Below, piece after piece: positions 5,782-13,533 of a stretch of DNA of 14,132 bases (within the stretch, counting starts at the first letter, position 1; each line of letters starts with the position of its first letter). The notes beneath the pieces are model-generated. The model was not told the DNA's origin. It did not search any database and saw only the letters and a list, made by a program, of their open reading frames with translations. Origin of the DNA: SXPK01 sp041168165 (lineage in GTDB: Bacteria > Planctomycetota > UBA1135 > UBA2386); contig JBEELK010000115.1 in assembly GCA_041168165.1 (NCBI GenBank), forward strand, positions 1-14,132, given 5' to 3'. The position numbers and the translations under genes were made by a program.

Positions 5782-7665
5782 ATGCGTAAGATCCAGTGGA
5801 TGCTCCTGCCGCTCCTCTCCGCGTTCGCCGCGGTCGGGGCAGCCCAGCAGCAGTCGATGGTGCCCTATCTGCCCGCCGGCACGGTGATGGCGATGAGCAT
5901 GCCCGATCTCGATGCCTCCATGCAGGAGATGGCATCGATGCCGATCGCCAAGATGTGGGCTGAGCAGGAAGTGCAGAACTTCGTGAAGGACGCCCGCGAG
6001 ATGGTGCAGCAGCAGATCCAGAAGGCGATGGATCAAGCGAAGGAGATGCACGCGCAGGGCGCGCTGCCGGTCGACCCAGAAACGTTGATGACCCTTCGTG
6101 TGAAGGGCGCCTCGGTCGCTCTGACGCAGCTCTCGATCAAGTCTGGCGACTTCGGCCCGATGCCGACGGTCGGTCTCATGATCCAACTGGAGTTCGGCGA
6201 TACGGCGCCGCAGTGGTTTGGCCTCATGCAAATGGGCATGGGCATGCTGGGGCAGACGGGGCAGATGGAGCAGGGCGAAGTCGCGGTCGGCGACATCAAG
6301 ATCGCGACCTTCAAGCCCAAGGAAGGCCCCGCGGGCAACTCGATGGGTCTCAACGTCGCGATGCTGAAGAGCGGCGTGATCCTCGGCACGGTGCTCGATG
6401 ACGTGCGCAGCACGGTCGAGAACATGGTCGCCAACAAGCCGATCCTCGCCGAGACCGATCGCTACAAGGCGTCGAGCAAGAACCTCACGGTCGAGGGCGC
6501 CGAAGTGGCGATGTTCCTCCGCACCGATCCGGTCATGGACTTCATGATGTCGGCGCTCGAGATCGGCGCCGAGATGAACCCGGACATGTCCGAGATCGAC
6601 CTCGACGGCGTGCGGCGTGGCATGGACGCGCTCGGACTGTCGGCGATGAAGTCCTACGGCATGTCGAGCAGCTACCGGGATGGCAAGGCCATCATGACGG
6701 GCTACATCGATGCGCCGGCGCTGGATCGCAAGGGACTGATGCCGACGGGCAACAAGACCGTCGACATGGCCTTCCTCAAGTGGGTGCCCAAGGACGCTGC
6801 GAGCTTCTGGGCCTTCAGCGTCGAGCCGATGGCTTGGCACGATGCGATGCTCGGCGCTCTGCGCGCATACGACCCGAAGGTCGCGGAAGACGCGATGGCG
6901 CAGCTCGCGGAGATGGAGAAGGAGATTGGCTTCAACATGCGCGACGACCTGTTCGGCGCGATTGGCGACTCGGTCGTCACGTGGGCGATGCCGATGACGG
7001 ACATCACTGGCTCGCCGGAGATGGCCATCCTCATCAAGGTCAACGACGAGCAGAAGGTCCTCAAGGTGCTCAAGGCCGGGTGCGCGATGAGCGACGGCCA
7101 AGTGACGCTCGAGGAGAACGAGAAGCGCGGTGTGAAGTCCTATCAGTTCTCGATGGACCTCGACGACGCCCAGGGCGCTGGGATGAACCCGCTCGCCAAC
7201 CTCAACCCGTGCTTCACGTTCCACAAGGGTTACATGGTCATGGCGTTCTCGTCGGATGACGTCCGTCGCGCGATCAAGCGCATGGACCGCACCGAGGACG
7301 ATCCGAAGACCGACATCCGCGGCAACAAGGAGTTCGCTGCGTATGCCAACGCGCTGCCCGAAGGCGTGATCGACATCTCCTTCACGGACTGGAAGTCGAC
7401 CTTCGAGAGCTACTACTCGCTGATCAATGGCGTGGTCGGCTTCATTCCGCCGAGCGAAGACATCCCGTTCGATTGGGCGCTGCTGCCGGACTCCTCCGCG
7501 CTGACCAAGCACCTGTTCGGCACGATGTCCTACACCAAGGCGGACGCGAACGGCCTGACCAGCGTGACCACGACGCCGTGGGGTCCTGAGGTTTCGATGG
7601 TGCTCGTTGCCCTCGGCATTGGTGGCGTCGTCGCAGCGACCACGATGCCGAACCTGATCCGCTGA
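5782..7665 (+). CDS. Secreted methionine-rich protein, DUF3352-like
   Basis: This is a 627-aa protein. A signal peptide covers residues 1 to about 21 (MRKIQWMLLPLLSAFAAVGA). A C-terminal hydrophobic segment (SMVLVALGIGGVVAATTM, about 605-622) just before the end could anchor it. The mature start (VPYLPAGTVMAMSMPDLDA, 27-45) and the repeated strand/helix layout recall DUF3352-type proteins, with two related halves; this is a pattern judgement. By count, 53 of 627 residues are Met (about 8.5%), several times the usual level, clustered in runs such as LMQMGMGML. Only two Cys are present in the mature protein. The hydrophobic tail ends in a pilin-like PNLIR, probably by chance. It lies 127 bp after the previous gene and is followed by a strong hairpin, so it may be its own transcription unit. 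The start has only a weak purine stretch (TAGAG) upstream. Function is unknown. Confidence 0.8.
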   Translation: MRKIQWMLLPLLSAFAAVGAAQQQSMVPYLPAGTVMAMSMPDLDASMQEMASMPIAKMWAEQEVQNFVKDAREMVQQQIQKAMDQAKEMHAQGALPVDPETLMTLRVKGASVALTQLSIKSGDFGPMPTVGLMIQLEFGDTAPQWFGLMQMGMGMLGQTGQMEQGEVAVGDIKIATFKPKEGPAGNSMGLNVAMLKSGVILGTVLDDVRSTVENMVANKPILAETDRYKASSKNLTVEGAEVAMFLRTDPVMDFMMSALEIGAEMNPDMSEIDLDGVRRGMDALGLSAMKSYGMSSSYRDGKAIMTGYIDAPALDRKGLMPTGNKTVDMAFLKWVPKDAASFWAFSVEPMAWHDAMLGALRAYDPKVAEDAMAQLAEMEKEIGFNMRDDLFGAIGDSVVTWAMPMTDITGSPEMAILIKVNDEQKVLKVLKAGCAMSDGQVTLEENEKRGVKSYQFSMDLDDAQGAGMNPLANLNPCFTFHKGYMVMAFSSDDVRRAIKRMDRTEDDPKTDIRGNKEFAAYANALPEGVIDISFTDWKSTFESYYSLINGVVGFIPPSEDIPFDWALLPDSSALTKHLFGTMSYTKADANGLTSVTTTPWGPEVSMVLVALGIGGVVAATTMPNLIR

Positions 7666-7707
7666 CGCGCTCGGCGCATCGGCGCCGCAAGCCTGACTAC
7701 GACATGC

Positions 7708-7744
7708 CGCGCCGCGGTCCGTGCTCGCCACGGGCCGCGGCGCG
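7708..7744 (+). terminator. Strong hairpin after the Met-rich gene
   Basis: A 16-bp uninterrupted stem (7708-7723 with 7729-7744, one G-U pair) with a 5-nt loop lies 42 nt after the stop at 7665. It is almost all G-C. It is followed by CTGCATTT, so the T-tract is short. This is the most convincing terminator-like structure in the window, and it separates the Met-rich gene from the PIG-L gene. Confidence 0.6.
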
Positions 7745-7815
7745 CTGCATTTGGGGCCAACGAATTCGCGGCGAGTTCGCGATCCCGCATCGCGCATCTA
7801 TCCTGTGCGACCGCC

Positions 7816-10272
7816 ATGGACCTTCCGCGCGCATCGGCAACTGAGCCTCTCCATCGCCTTCGGCGCGAGTTCCGCCGCATCCGCATCGCGCGCATTCCTG
7901 CGATCGCATTCGCGTGCATGGCAGCGCTCGCGACTGCTGCGCCTTCGCAATCCGGTCGCTCGCCGTCTGGCGCAATCGCGCTGCATCAGGCGAAGCGCGA
8001 CATCGCCAACGACGCGCTCGTGTTGCTCGTCGCGTCGCATCCCGACGATCGCTACCTGCTGCCCGCGATGTGGCTGCGGTATCGCTTTGGCGCGCGCGTC
8101 GCGGTGCTGCTGGCCTCGCGCGGCGGCGGTGGGCAGAACTCGCGCGGACCCGAGACGGGCGACGAACTCGAACGCATCCGCACGCTCGAGGCCGAAGCTG
8201 GTTGCGCCACATTCGACGGCGAAGTGTGGCACCTCAATCGCCCCGACTTCGGCTTTCGACGCAGCGCGGAGGAGACGTTTGCGGAGTGGGGTCGCGAAGA
8301 CACGATCCGCGAACTCGCGCGACTGCTGCGCACGATTCGCCCCGATGTCGTGATCAGCACGCATCACGCCGAGGAGACGCACGGTCACGACCTAGCGCTC
8401 GCGCAAGCATTGCCGCTCGCGGTTGCGATGGCTGCGGACAACGAGGCAAAGCTCACGGAGCCGCCGCACGCGTTGCGCGCGCTGTTCCTCGGCGCGACGA
8501 GCGAGCCAGTGCCTGCTGCATTCACGATCGACGCCGAGGAGTTGGAGCCGACCCGCGGCGACACCTATCGCCGACTTGCGTACGACGCGCTGCAGCAACA
8601 TCACGTGAGCCCCGGCTTGCCGGCGCCGATCGACGCGGTGTTCGAGCCAACGATGCGATTCCATGCGTTGTCGATAGGCGCGCAACCGACTGCGAAGGGT
8701 CCGCTCGATGGCGTTCCGACGATGTTCGACGGCATCGCAGCGACTGCTGCGCAATCGGCTCAGTCTGCGCAAGCGTCGATCGCGGCAGCACAGCGAGCGC
8801 AAGAAGACGACATCCAAGCGGCCATCGCGGTCGTGCGAGCGCTGGAGTCGATTGCTTGCGAGCCCAATAGCGATGCCGCGCGTCGCCGCGATCGTCGCCT
8901 CGAAGCCGCGCGCCGTCTCGTGCTGCAGACCAATCGGATCCAGGTCGAAGTCTCCGCGCGTCCTGGCGCGGCAGCGGTCCCAGGCGAGGAGTTGCCGCTC
9001 GACGTGATCGTGCGCGTCGGCGGATCGCTGCCCGCGCATCGCGTGCGCGCATCGACTGCGCGCGGCGCGCTGCGTCTCGACGCGCCGGACGCAAGCGATG
9101 GCGATCCTTCGATCGAGGCTGGATCCAGCATGCGCGCGGTCGCGATCTATCCAGTCCCGCTCGACGAGCATGCGGATGCCGATGCGACCGACGCGCGCTT
9201 TCGTCGCGATCGCTATGCGCCGCCAGTGCAGTTGCGCATCTCGATGCAGGTGGATGGCGTCGACGTCTCGCAGGGGATCGCGGTTCCTGTCGAGTTGCTG
9301 CCTCCAGTTCAGCTCACCGTCGTGCCGCGCATGCTGATGCTTCCGGCGTCGCGCGGCGAAGTGCGCTTTGCGGTCAAAGCCGAACGCAACTCCGCGTATC
9401 CCGTGCTCGGCGATCTCGATCTGCGCGCGCCAGCGGGCTATCGCATCGAAGGGCCGCGCACCAAGGTCGCGCTCGATTCGTCGCGGAGCGACGTGTTCGA
9501 GTTCTCGCTGCGCGCGCCGCAAGATCGCAGCAGCGGCGTCGATCGCATTCGCATCTCGCTCGGCGCCAATCGCGTCGTGCTTCCCGTGCACAAGGTCGAG
9601 GCGCAGATCGCGCGCAACCTTCGCATCGGCGTGGTGCGCAGCCTCGACGATGCGCTGACCTCGGTGATTGGCGCAGGCGGCTTCGGCCTCGCGTGGTCTG
9701 GCCTTAGCGACACGGACTTAGCGGTGGGCGACCTCGATGCGTTCGACACGATCGTCATCGACGTACGCGCGCTGCGCGATCGCCCGCAGGCGCGTCAGAG
9801 CTTTCGGCGCCTATTGGAGTTCGCGAGTCGAGCCAGCAAGCGACTCGTCGTGCTTTACCACAAGGACGCCGAGTACGACCCGCCGGGCGAAGGCTTCCGC
9901 GGCGCGCCATTCCAGCCGTTCCACATCGGCCGCGATCGCGTGACTCGCGCCGATGCGCCGATTCGCATCCTCGCTCCGTCGCATCCGTTGCTCAACGCGC
10001 CCAATCGGATCCAGGCAGAGGACTGGGATGGTTGGGAGCAAGAGCGCGGCCTCTACTTCCCAGCGGTCTATTCCAGCGATTACGAGGAGATCCTCGAGTG
10101 CAACGACCCTGGCTTGCCGCCATCGCGATCGGCGTTGCTGTATGCGAAAACGGGCGACGGCGAGTTCGTCTACTGTGCGATGTCGCTGTGGCGGCAACTC
10201 AAGAAGCTGCACCCAGGCAGCGTGCGATTGCTCGCCAACTTGCTGACCCCGACGCCGCAGAGCGGCAAGTAA
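7816..10272 (+). CDS. Secreted multidomain PIG-L/LmbE-family deacetylase-like protein
   Basis: This is an 818-aa protein. A long basic N terminus leads into a signal-like hydrophobic segment (IPAIAFACMAALATAAPS, 27-44); no other start lies between ATG 7816 and Met35. Residues 66-260 are a PIG-L domain, the zinc N-acetylglucosaminyl-deacetylase family. It matches the large secreted subfamily: SHPDD (74-78), SRGGGGQN (101-108), RPDFGF (142-147), RPDVVIS (175-181) and THGHD (188-192). Residues about 375-590 look like beta-rich, NEW3/Ig-like modules. Residues about 600-815 resemble a class-I glutamine-amidotransferase-like (ThuA-type) fold (DAFDTIVIDVRAL, then LVVLYHK, then FVYCAMSLWRQL). The substrate is probably an amino-sugar glycan or glycoconjugate, by family only. 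Two motif positions are altered: HPDDE reads HPDDR (Arg79), and THGHH reads THGHD (Asp192). It converges on the next minus-strand gene with 6 bp between the stops. Confidence 0.85.
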   Translation: MDLPRASATEPLHRLRREFRRIRIARIPAIAFACMAALATAAPSQSGRSPSGAIALHQAKRDIANDALVLLVASHPDDRYLLPAMWLRYRFGARVAVLLASRGGGGQNSRGPETGDELERIRTLEAEAGCATFDGEVWHLNRPDFGFRRSAEETFAEWGREDTIRELARLLRTIRPDVVISTHHAEETHGHDLALAQALPLAVAMAADNEAKLTEPPHALRALFLGATSEPVPAAFTIDAEELEPTRGDTYRRLAYDALQQHHVSPGLPAPIDAVFEPTMRFHALSIGAQPTAKGPLDGVPTMFDGIAATAAQSAQSAQASIAAAQRAQEDDIQAAIAVVRALESIACEPNSDAARRRDRRLEAARRLVLQTNRIQVEVSARPGAAAVPGEELPLDVIVRVGGSLPAHRVRASTARGALRLDAPDASDGDPSIEAGSSMRAVAIYPVPLDEHADADATDARFRRDRYAPPVQLRISMQVDGVDVSQGIAVPVELLPPVQLTVVPRMLMLPASRGEVRFAVKAERNSAYPVLGDLDLRAPAGYRIEGPRTKVALDSSRSDVFEFSLRAPQDRSSGVDRIRISLGANRVVLPVHKVEAQIARNLRIGVVRSLDDALTSVIGAGGFGLAWSGLSDTDLAVGDLDAFDTIVIDVRALRDRPQARQSFRRLLEFASRASKRLVVLYHKDAEYDPPGEGFRGAPFQPFHIGRDRVTRADAPIRILAPSHPLLNAPNRIQAEDWDGWEQERGLYFPAVYSSDYEEILECNDPGLPPSRSALLYAKTGDGEFVYCAMSLWRQLKKLHPGSVRLLANLLTPTPQSGK

Positions 10273-10290
10273 GCGCGATCAGCGCGCGCT
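10272..10290. terminator. Small hairpin spanning the convergent stop codons
   Basis: AGCGCG (10272-10277) pairs with CGCGCT (10285-10290) around a 7-nt loop, covering the 6-bp gap between the two convergent genes. It could serve both strands, but the stem is short and has no T-run, so it is a weak candidate. Confidence 0.22.
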
Positions 10291-11631
10291 GCGCCGCGAC
10301 ACGAGCGCCGCGCAGCTGACGAGGTTGGCGCACACGACGACCGCGATCGCGAGCTTCGGATCCGTGCCGTGGAGCCACATCGCAGCGAGCCAGCCCGCGA
10401 TTGCGGAACCCGCTGCAAACCAAGTGGCGGCCCCCTCCGTGCGCTCGACATCCACTCCATCGGTCGCGCGCGCAACTCCATCGACATGCACGATGCGCTC
10501 CGTCGGCATCGAGTCGCGCAGCGTTGCAATCGCCGCAGTCACGCCTTCGACGGACTTTGCGATGCGCTCCAATCGCTCGTCACGCGACTCGCAGCCTGCG
10601 GCCTTCTCGATCGACTCCTGCAGCGAACGCACACCGTTTGCGAGCGCTCCCACGATGGGCGAGAGGTCGGTCGGCTCCACGCGCCGCTCCGCGAGCGTGA
10701 GGATCGCGAGTTGGATCTGCTGCAACGGCTCCGCGAGCGCACTTACATCGACCATCGCGCGCACTTCGATCGGCGTTGGCGCTGCCGCGCGCGGCGCATC
10801 GGTGGGCTGCGCTGCCGTCGCAGTGATCGCGTCGAGTTCTTCGTGCGCGATTGGCTCTGCAACGACTGGCTCCGCTGCGCTCGTCTGCAACTCTGGCTCT
10901 GGCGCAATCTCCGCTGCGTTCATCTGTGCCACGGGCTCCGGTTCTTGCGCGGCCTCCGCTGCGATCTCGACCGCGGGCGCTTCTGCTCCGATCGACGACT
11001 CGTCAGCCAGGCTCAGCTCGCCTTCGACGAGGATGTCCCCATCCTCAGCGACAGCTTGGTCATCGATGCGCGCTGCCGCGTTCTCGATCTGCTCCGCCGC
11101 GACTTCGAGTTCGTCGATGCCCTCTGCAAACGGCGCATCGTCGCGAAGGTCTTGGTCCGCCTGCATGCTCGACTCCATCAGCGAGTCGATCGCGGCGGTG
11201 ATGTCTTCGATCGCGTCATCGAGCTCCGCCTCGACGACGTGCTCCGTCAGAACGTCCTCCGTCGTTTGCTGCGGTTCCGTCGACTGTGCTTGTGCCTCGA
11301 CGTCCTGCGCTGACTCTGCCACGGGCTCCGTGACGGTTTCGGCGGCACTCTCTGCCGTTGGCACCGCCAGCAGTTGCCGCACTTCCTCGCTGCCAAACGC
11401 AACTTCGTCTCGGCCATGCTGCGCGAGCAACTGCAGCAGCTCCGCGCGCAACGACTCGGTGTGAACCGCGTAGACCACGTCGCTACCGCCGTCGTCTGCG
11501 ATTACCTCGCCAACTTGCTCGAGCTGTCCGGCCCAGAGCCATCCTGCAATGCGCTGCTCCTCGACCGACATTGCGTCGAGGTCGGAGCGGCAGAGCAGGC
11601 GTTGGCGAACGTGCGGTGCGATGGCTGGCAT
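10279..11631 (-). CDS. Acidic protein with two C-terminal membrane segments, unknown function
   Basis: This is a 450-aa protein of no family I recognise. Residues 1-90 form a compact Leu/Glu-rich domain (for example SVEEQRIAGWLWAGQLEQVG, 22-41). Residues 91-290 are low-complexity and strongly acidic (Ala, Glu, Asp, Pro, Val; many AEP and AE repeats). Residues about 295-375 are helical with coiled-coil character (LAEPLQQIQLAILTLAERR, then SLQESIEKAAG and ERLERIAKSVEGV). Two hydrophobic helices at about 404-421 and 427-445 form a terminal hairpin, with a basic end (SRRSAR) that would stay cytoplasmic by the positive-inside rule. The bulk of the protein is then probably cytoplasmic as well. ATG 11629-11631 was preferred because a GTG 11 codons upstream adds only Gly/Arg/Ser-rich sequence. 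It probably follows the small secreted-protein gene 146 bp upstream. Confidence 0.68.
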   Translation of the reverse strand: MPAIAPHVRQRLLCRSDLDAMSVEEQRIAGWLWAGQLEQVGEVIADDGGSDVVYAVHTESLRAELLQLLAQHGRDEVAFGSEEVRQLLAVPTAESAAETVTEPVAESAQDVEAQAQSTEPQQTTEDVLTEHVVEAELDDAIEDITAAIDSLMESSMQADQDLRDDAPFAEGIDELEVAAEQIENAAARIDDQAVAEDGDILVEGELSLADESSIGAEAPAVEIAAEAAQEPEPVAQMNAAEIAPEPELQTSAAEPVVAEPIAHEELDAITATAAQPTDAPRAAAPTPIEVRAMVDVSALAEPLQQIQLAILTLAERRVEPTDLSPIVGALANGVRSLQESIEKAAGCESRDERLERIAKSVEGVTAAIATLRDSMPTERIVHVDGVARATDGVDVERTEGAATWFAAGSAIAGWLAAMWLHGTDPKLAIAVVVCANLVSCAALVSRRSAR

Positions 11632-11720
11632 GGGTGTTCCCGTATGCCGACCCGATCCCTGCACATTTTCGGCCTTCTAGGCGGCTTGGTGGAGTCTCAG
11701 ACCAAACCGCATCGAACTGC

Positions 11721-11739
11721 CGATGCCGTCGGCGCATCG
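11721..11739 (-). terminator. Possible hairpin between the two minus-strand genes
   Basis: CGATGC (11721-11726) pairs with GCATCG (11734-11739) around a 7-nt loop, 38 nt past the stop of the small secreted-protein gene. No T-run follows. The rest of the 11632-11777 gap shows no convincing promoter. Confidence 0.22.
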
Positions 11740-11777
11740 CCGCGGCGTTCGCGCGCGCATGTCGCGCGAATCTTGCG

Positions 11778-12143
11778 TCACTGCAGCTTGGGGAAGCGCA
11801 TGCGAGCGCGGGTGCTGCGCACGAACCGAACGTCCATCGGGTCCTTGCCGGTGCGAAGGATGTGGATCGCCTGCGCGTCGATCAGCGAGTAGTCGCCATT
11901 GTCGTAGACGATCTCAAAGCGCATGCCATGCGTCGTGTCCTCGAGCAGGCGCACCTCGAACACGTTGCGCGACGGGATCACGCTCGTCTTGCCCTGCATG
12001 TCCACGTAGTGCATCTCCGTCATCTGCATGACTTGCACGACGTCGGCCACGGCTGGGTCCTGGGTGCCCTGCGGCGATTGCGGCATCATCGCGATCAAAA
12101 AGCAGAGGCAGGGGATCGGGAGCAGTGCTTGCCAGGTCTTCAT
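11778..12143 (-). CDS. Small secreted protein of unknown function
   Basis: This is a 121-aa protein with an N-terminal signal segment (residues 6-20: ALLPIPCLCFLIAMM) and a probable cleavage site before about residue 28. There is no lipobox at either Cys. The mature part is about 95 residues, with strands such as VFEVRLLED (61-69), MRFEIVYDNGDYSLID (74-89) and AIHILRTG (92-99), suggesting a small beta-sheet domain. I recognise no family. The start is ATG 12141-12143, with a weak GAGCGA upstream. It is divergent from the peptidase-like gene, separated by 65 bp, so the two may share a control region, and it is probably upstream of the acidic membrane-protein gene on the same strand. Confidence 0.68.
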   Translation of the reverse strand: MKTWQALLPIPCLCFLIAMMPQSPQGTQDPAVADVVQVMQMTEMHYVDMQGKTSVIPSRNVFEVRLLEDTTHGMRFEIVYDNGDYSLIDAQAIHILRTGKDPMDVRFVRSTRARMRFPKLQ

Positions 12144-12179
12144 CGTTCGCTCGTTGTAAGAGTCGGTCTTCTCTACGGC

Positions 12180-12207
12180 CGGAGGTCGGCCTATGACGGG
12201 GCCTCCG
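12180..12207 (+). promoter_or_regulatory. Hairpin in the leader of the peptidase-like gene
   Basis: Bases 12180-12187 pair with 12200-12207 (8 bp, one G-U) around a 12-nt loop. The left arm contains GGAGG (12181-12185), a Shine-Dalgarno-like sequence; the right arm ends one base before ATG 12209. The loop holds a second, out-of-frame ATG (12193). Such a structure could control ribosome access to both starts. This is inference from base pairing alone. Confidence 0.35.
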
Positions 12208-12270
12208 CATGATTCTGCCGGGCATTCTCTCGCTGCTACTTTGCTGCTCGACGCAAGAGCCCGGCGCTAG
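12193..12270 (+). CDS. Possible 25-codon upstream ORF overlapping the peptidase-like gene
   Basis: ATG 12193 is preceded by GGAGG at an ideal 7-nt spacing, far better than any site near ATG 12209. The reading frame gives 25 residues (starting MTGPPHDSAG, ending DARARR) and stops at TAG 12268-12270, inside the signal-peptide region of the downstream gene in another frame. The peptide has no recognisable motif. It could be a leader peptide that delivers or diverts ribosomes, or a chance ORF. Confidence 0.25.
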   Translation: MTGPPHDSAGHSLAATLLLDARARR

Positions 12271-13189
12271 CCCCGTCACCGTAGCGGGCGCCTCAGAGAA
12301 AGTCCCCGCGCAGGCGATCGCGCGCGTAGAGGCAGAGGTCGCGCCAGCGCTCGCAGCCGTAGCGCCCGTGTTCGGCGGGCAACCGGTGCAGCCGTTCCGC
12401 GTGGTCGTGCACGAAGCGGGATCCGCTCTGCCGCCATCGCTGTCTGCGCTGCACCACGAAGGTTCGCCCGGCTTCGCGATTCTGTCGCGGCACGAGATCC
12501 ACGTGATGCTCGACGAAGTGGCGAGCAACGGGCGCGGCATCCGCCCCGTGCTCGTGCACGAGTTTGCGCACGAACTGCTCGACCAAGCATGCGGTCGCAA
12601 CGGCCGCCGCATCCCTCGTTGGTTCCACGAAGGACTGGCGCAGATCCTCGCCGGCGACACCTACCTCGGCGCAAGCGAGGAGATGATCGTGTGGCGCGCG
12701 GCGATGGGCCGGCTGCTGCCGTTCTACGAACTCGAAGACCGCTTCCCGACCGAACGGAGCGCGCTCGCCGCGGCCTACGCGCAGAGCTATTCGTTCGTGT
12801 CGTGGATCGAGCGCGCCTACGGCGTCGATGCGATCATCGACATGGCGCGCGCCGTCAACGAGGACACGTCGCTCGATCTCGCGATGGTGCATGCGACCGG
12901 CAAGCCTACGGCGGCTTTGCACGACGCGTGGCGCGAGCACCTTGTGCACGGCAGCGGCGCCGCGTGGCGCGCGGCCTTCGCCGAGTTCTTCTCGCTGTCG
13001 TTGGTGTTGCTCGTGCCTGTGCTGGCCCTCGCGATGATCCGCCGCATGAAGGCCGATCGCATCGCGCGCGACCGGCTCATCGCGGAAGAGCGCGAAGAGG
13101 CGCATCGTCGCGCCGTTGCTGCGGCCCTCGCCGCCGAGGGGCCGCCCCCAGTCCAAGGCCTCGCGCAGTCGCCCGACCCCGCCAACTAA
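12209..13189 (+). CDS. Exported HExxH metallopeptidase-like membrane protein (peptidase MA-like)
   Basis: This is a 326-aa protein. A short hydrophobic N terminus (residues 2-13) is a probable signal; the adjacent Cys12-Cys13 lack a proper lipobox. Residues 30-250 form a gluzincin-type domain with an intact HExxH (VHEFAHELL: His117, Glu118, His121). The downstream element is WFHEGLA (138-144), where Glu141 is the expected third zinc ligand. The strand before it, HEIHVML (95-101), also fits the family. A transmembrane helix at about 261-277 is followed by a basic, Arg/Glu/Ala-rich cytoplasmic tail (278-326, coiled-coil-like). The catalytic domain would be outside the membrane; the substrate is unknown. 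ATG 12209 is the first start after an in-frame stop at 12194-12196. It is followed by the Bor-like gene after 14 bp and probably co-transcribed with it. Confidence 0.82.
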   Translation: MILPGILSLLLCCSTQEPGASPVTVAGASEKVPAQAIARVEAEVAPALAAVAPVFGGQPVQPFRVVVHEAGSALPPSLSALHHEGSPGFAILSRHEIHVMLDEVASNGRGIRPVLVHEFAHELLDQACGRNGRRIPRWFHEGLAQILAGDTYLGASEEMIVWRAAMGRLLPFYELEDRFPTERSALAAAYAQSYSFVSWIERAYGVDAIIDMARAVNEDTSLDLAMVHATGKPTAALHDAWREHLVHGSGAAWRAAFAEFFSLSLVLLVPVLALAMIRRMKADRIARDRLIAEEREEAHRRAVAAALAAEGPPPVQGLAQSPDPAN

Positions 13190-13203
13190 CGCATGCCCGA
13201 CGC

Positions 13204-13533
13204 ATGCCGCCGCGCTACAACGCCGCTGTGGTCGCCATCGCGTCTCGTCGGCTCTGGCCGCTCCTCTTCGTCCTTGGCTGCATGCCCGCAGCGGGTTGCG
13301 TCGCGCACGAGCATGTCGTGGGCCTTGGCCCGACTGGTCTCGGCGAAGTGTCGCAGCGTCAGTACTACCTGTTCTTCGGTCTGCTCAACCTCACCGAAGT
13401 GAACGTGCAGAACCTGGCGTCCAACCTGACGAGCTACTCGATCGAAACCGAGTATGCGTTCACGGACCTCTTGCTGATGCCGTTCTTCCTCCCACTCACC
13501 GTGACCACGCGCACCGTCACGGTGAAGACGTGA
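13204..13533 (+). CDS. Small Bor-like lipoprotein
   Basis: This is a 109-aa protein with an N-terminal hydrophobic segment (residues 17-31) leading to a lipobox-like AAGC (29-32), so Cys32 is the probable lipidation site; Cys26 (VLGC) is an alternative. The mature part has the layout of small Bor/TRL-like envelope proteins: HEHVVG, then RQYYLFFGLLNLTEVNVQNLA (52-72, a hydrophobic '-W/Y-x-FFGL-' stretch), a SIETEYAFTDLLLMPFFLPL segment (79-98), and a final strand TVTTRTVTVKT. The family name is a pattern match. Members are known as surface lipoproteins, and the role here is unknown. There is no clear Shine-Dalgarno site. The gene starts 14 bp after the peptidase-like gene and overlaps the RNase HIII start by 4 bp (GTGA). 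Confidence 0.72.
   Translation: MPPRYNAAVVAIASRRLWPLLFVLGCMPAAGCVAHEHVVGLGPTGLGEVSQRQYYLFFGLLNLTEVNVQNLASNLTSYSIETEYAFTDLLLMPFFLPLTVTTRTVTVKT

Noticed and set aside
5761..7797. 678-codon minus-strand open frame antisense to the Met-rich gene
   Set aside because: It mirrors the real gene. Its His and Arg richness follows from reading ATG codons as CAT and from GC-rich third positions; it has no domain or start signal.
8392..9591. 399-codon minus-strand open frame opposite the PIG-L gene
   Set aside because: Arg/His/Ala-rich shadow of a gene with clear PIG-L motifs on the plus strand.
10325..11464. 379-codon plus-strand open frame opposite the acidic membrane protein
   Set aside because: Extremely Ser/Ala-rich, as expected when an Ala/Glu-rich gene is read from the other strand. 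The minus frame has two proper membrane helices.
11632..11664. GTG start extending the acidic membrane protein by 11 residues
   Set aside because: The added residues are Gly/Arg/Ser-rich with no support; the ATG at 11629-11631 is more plausible, though not proven.
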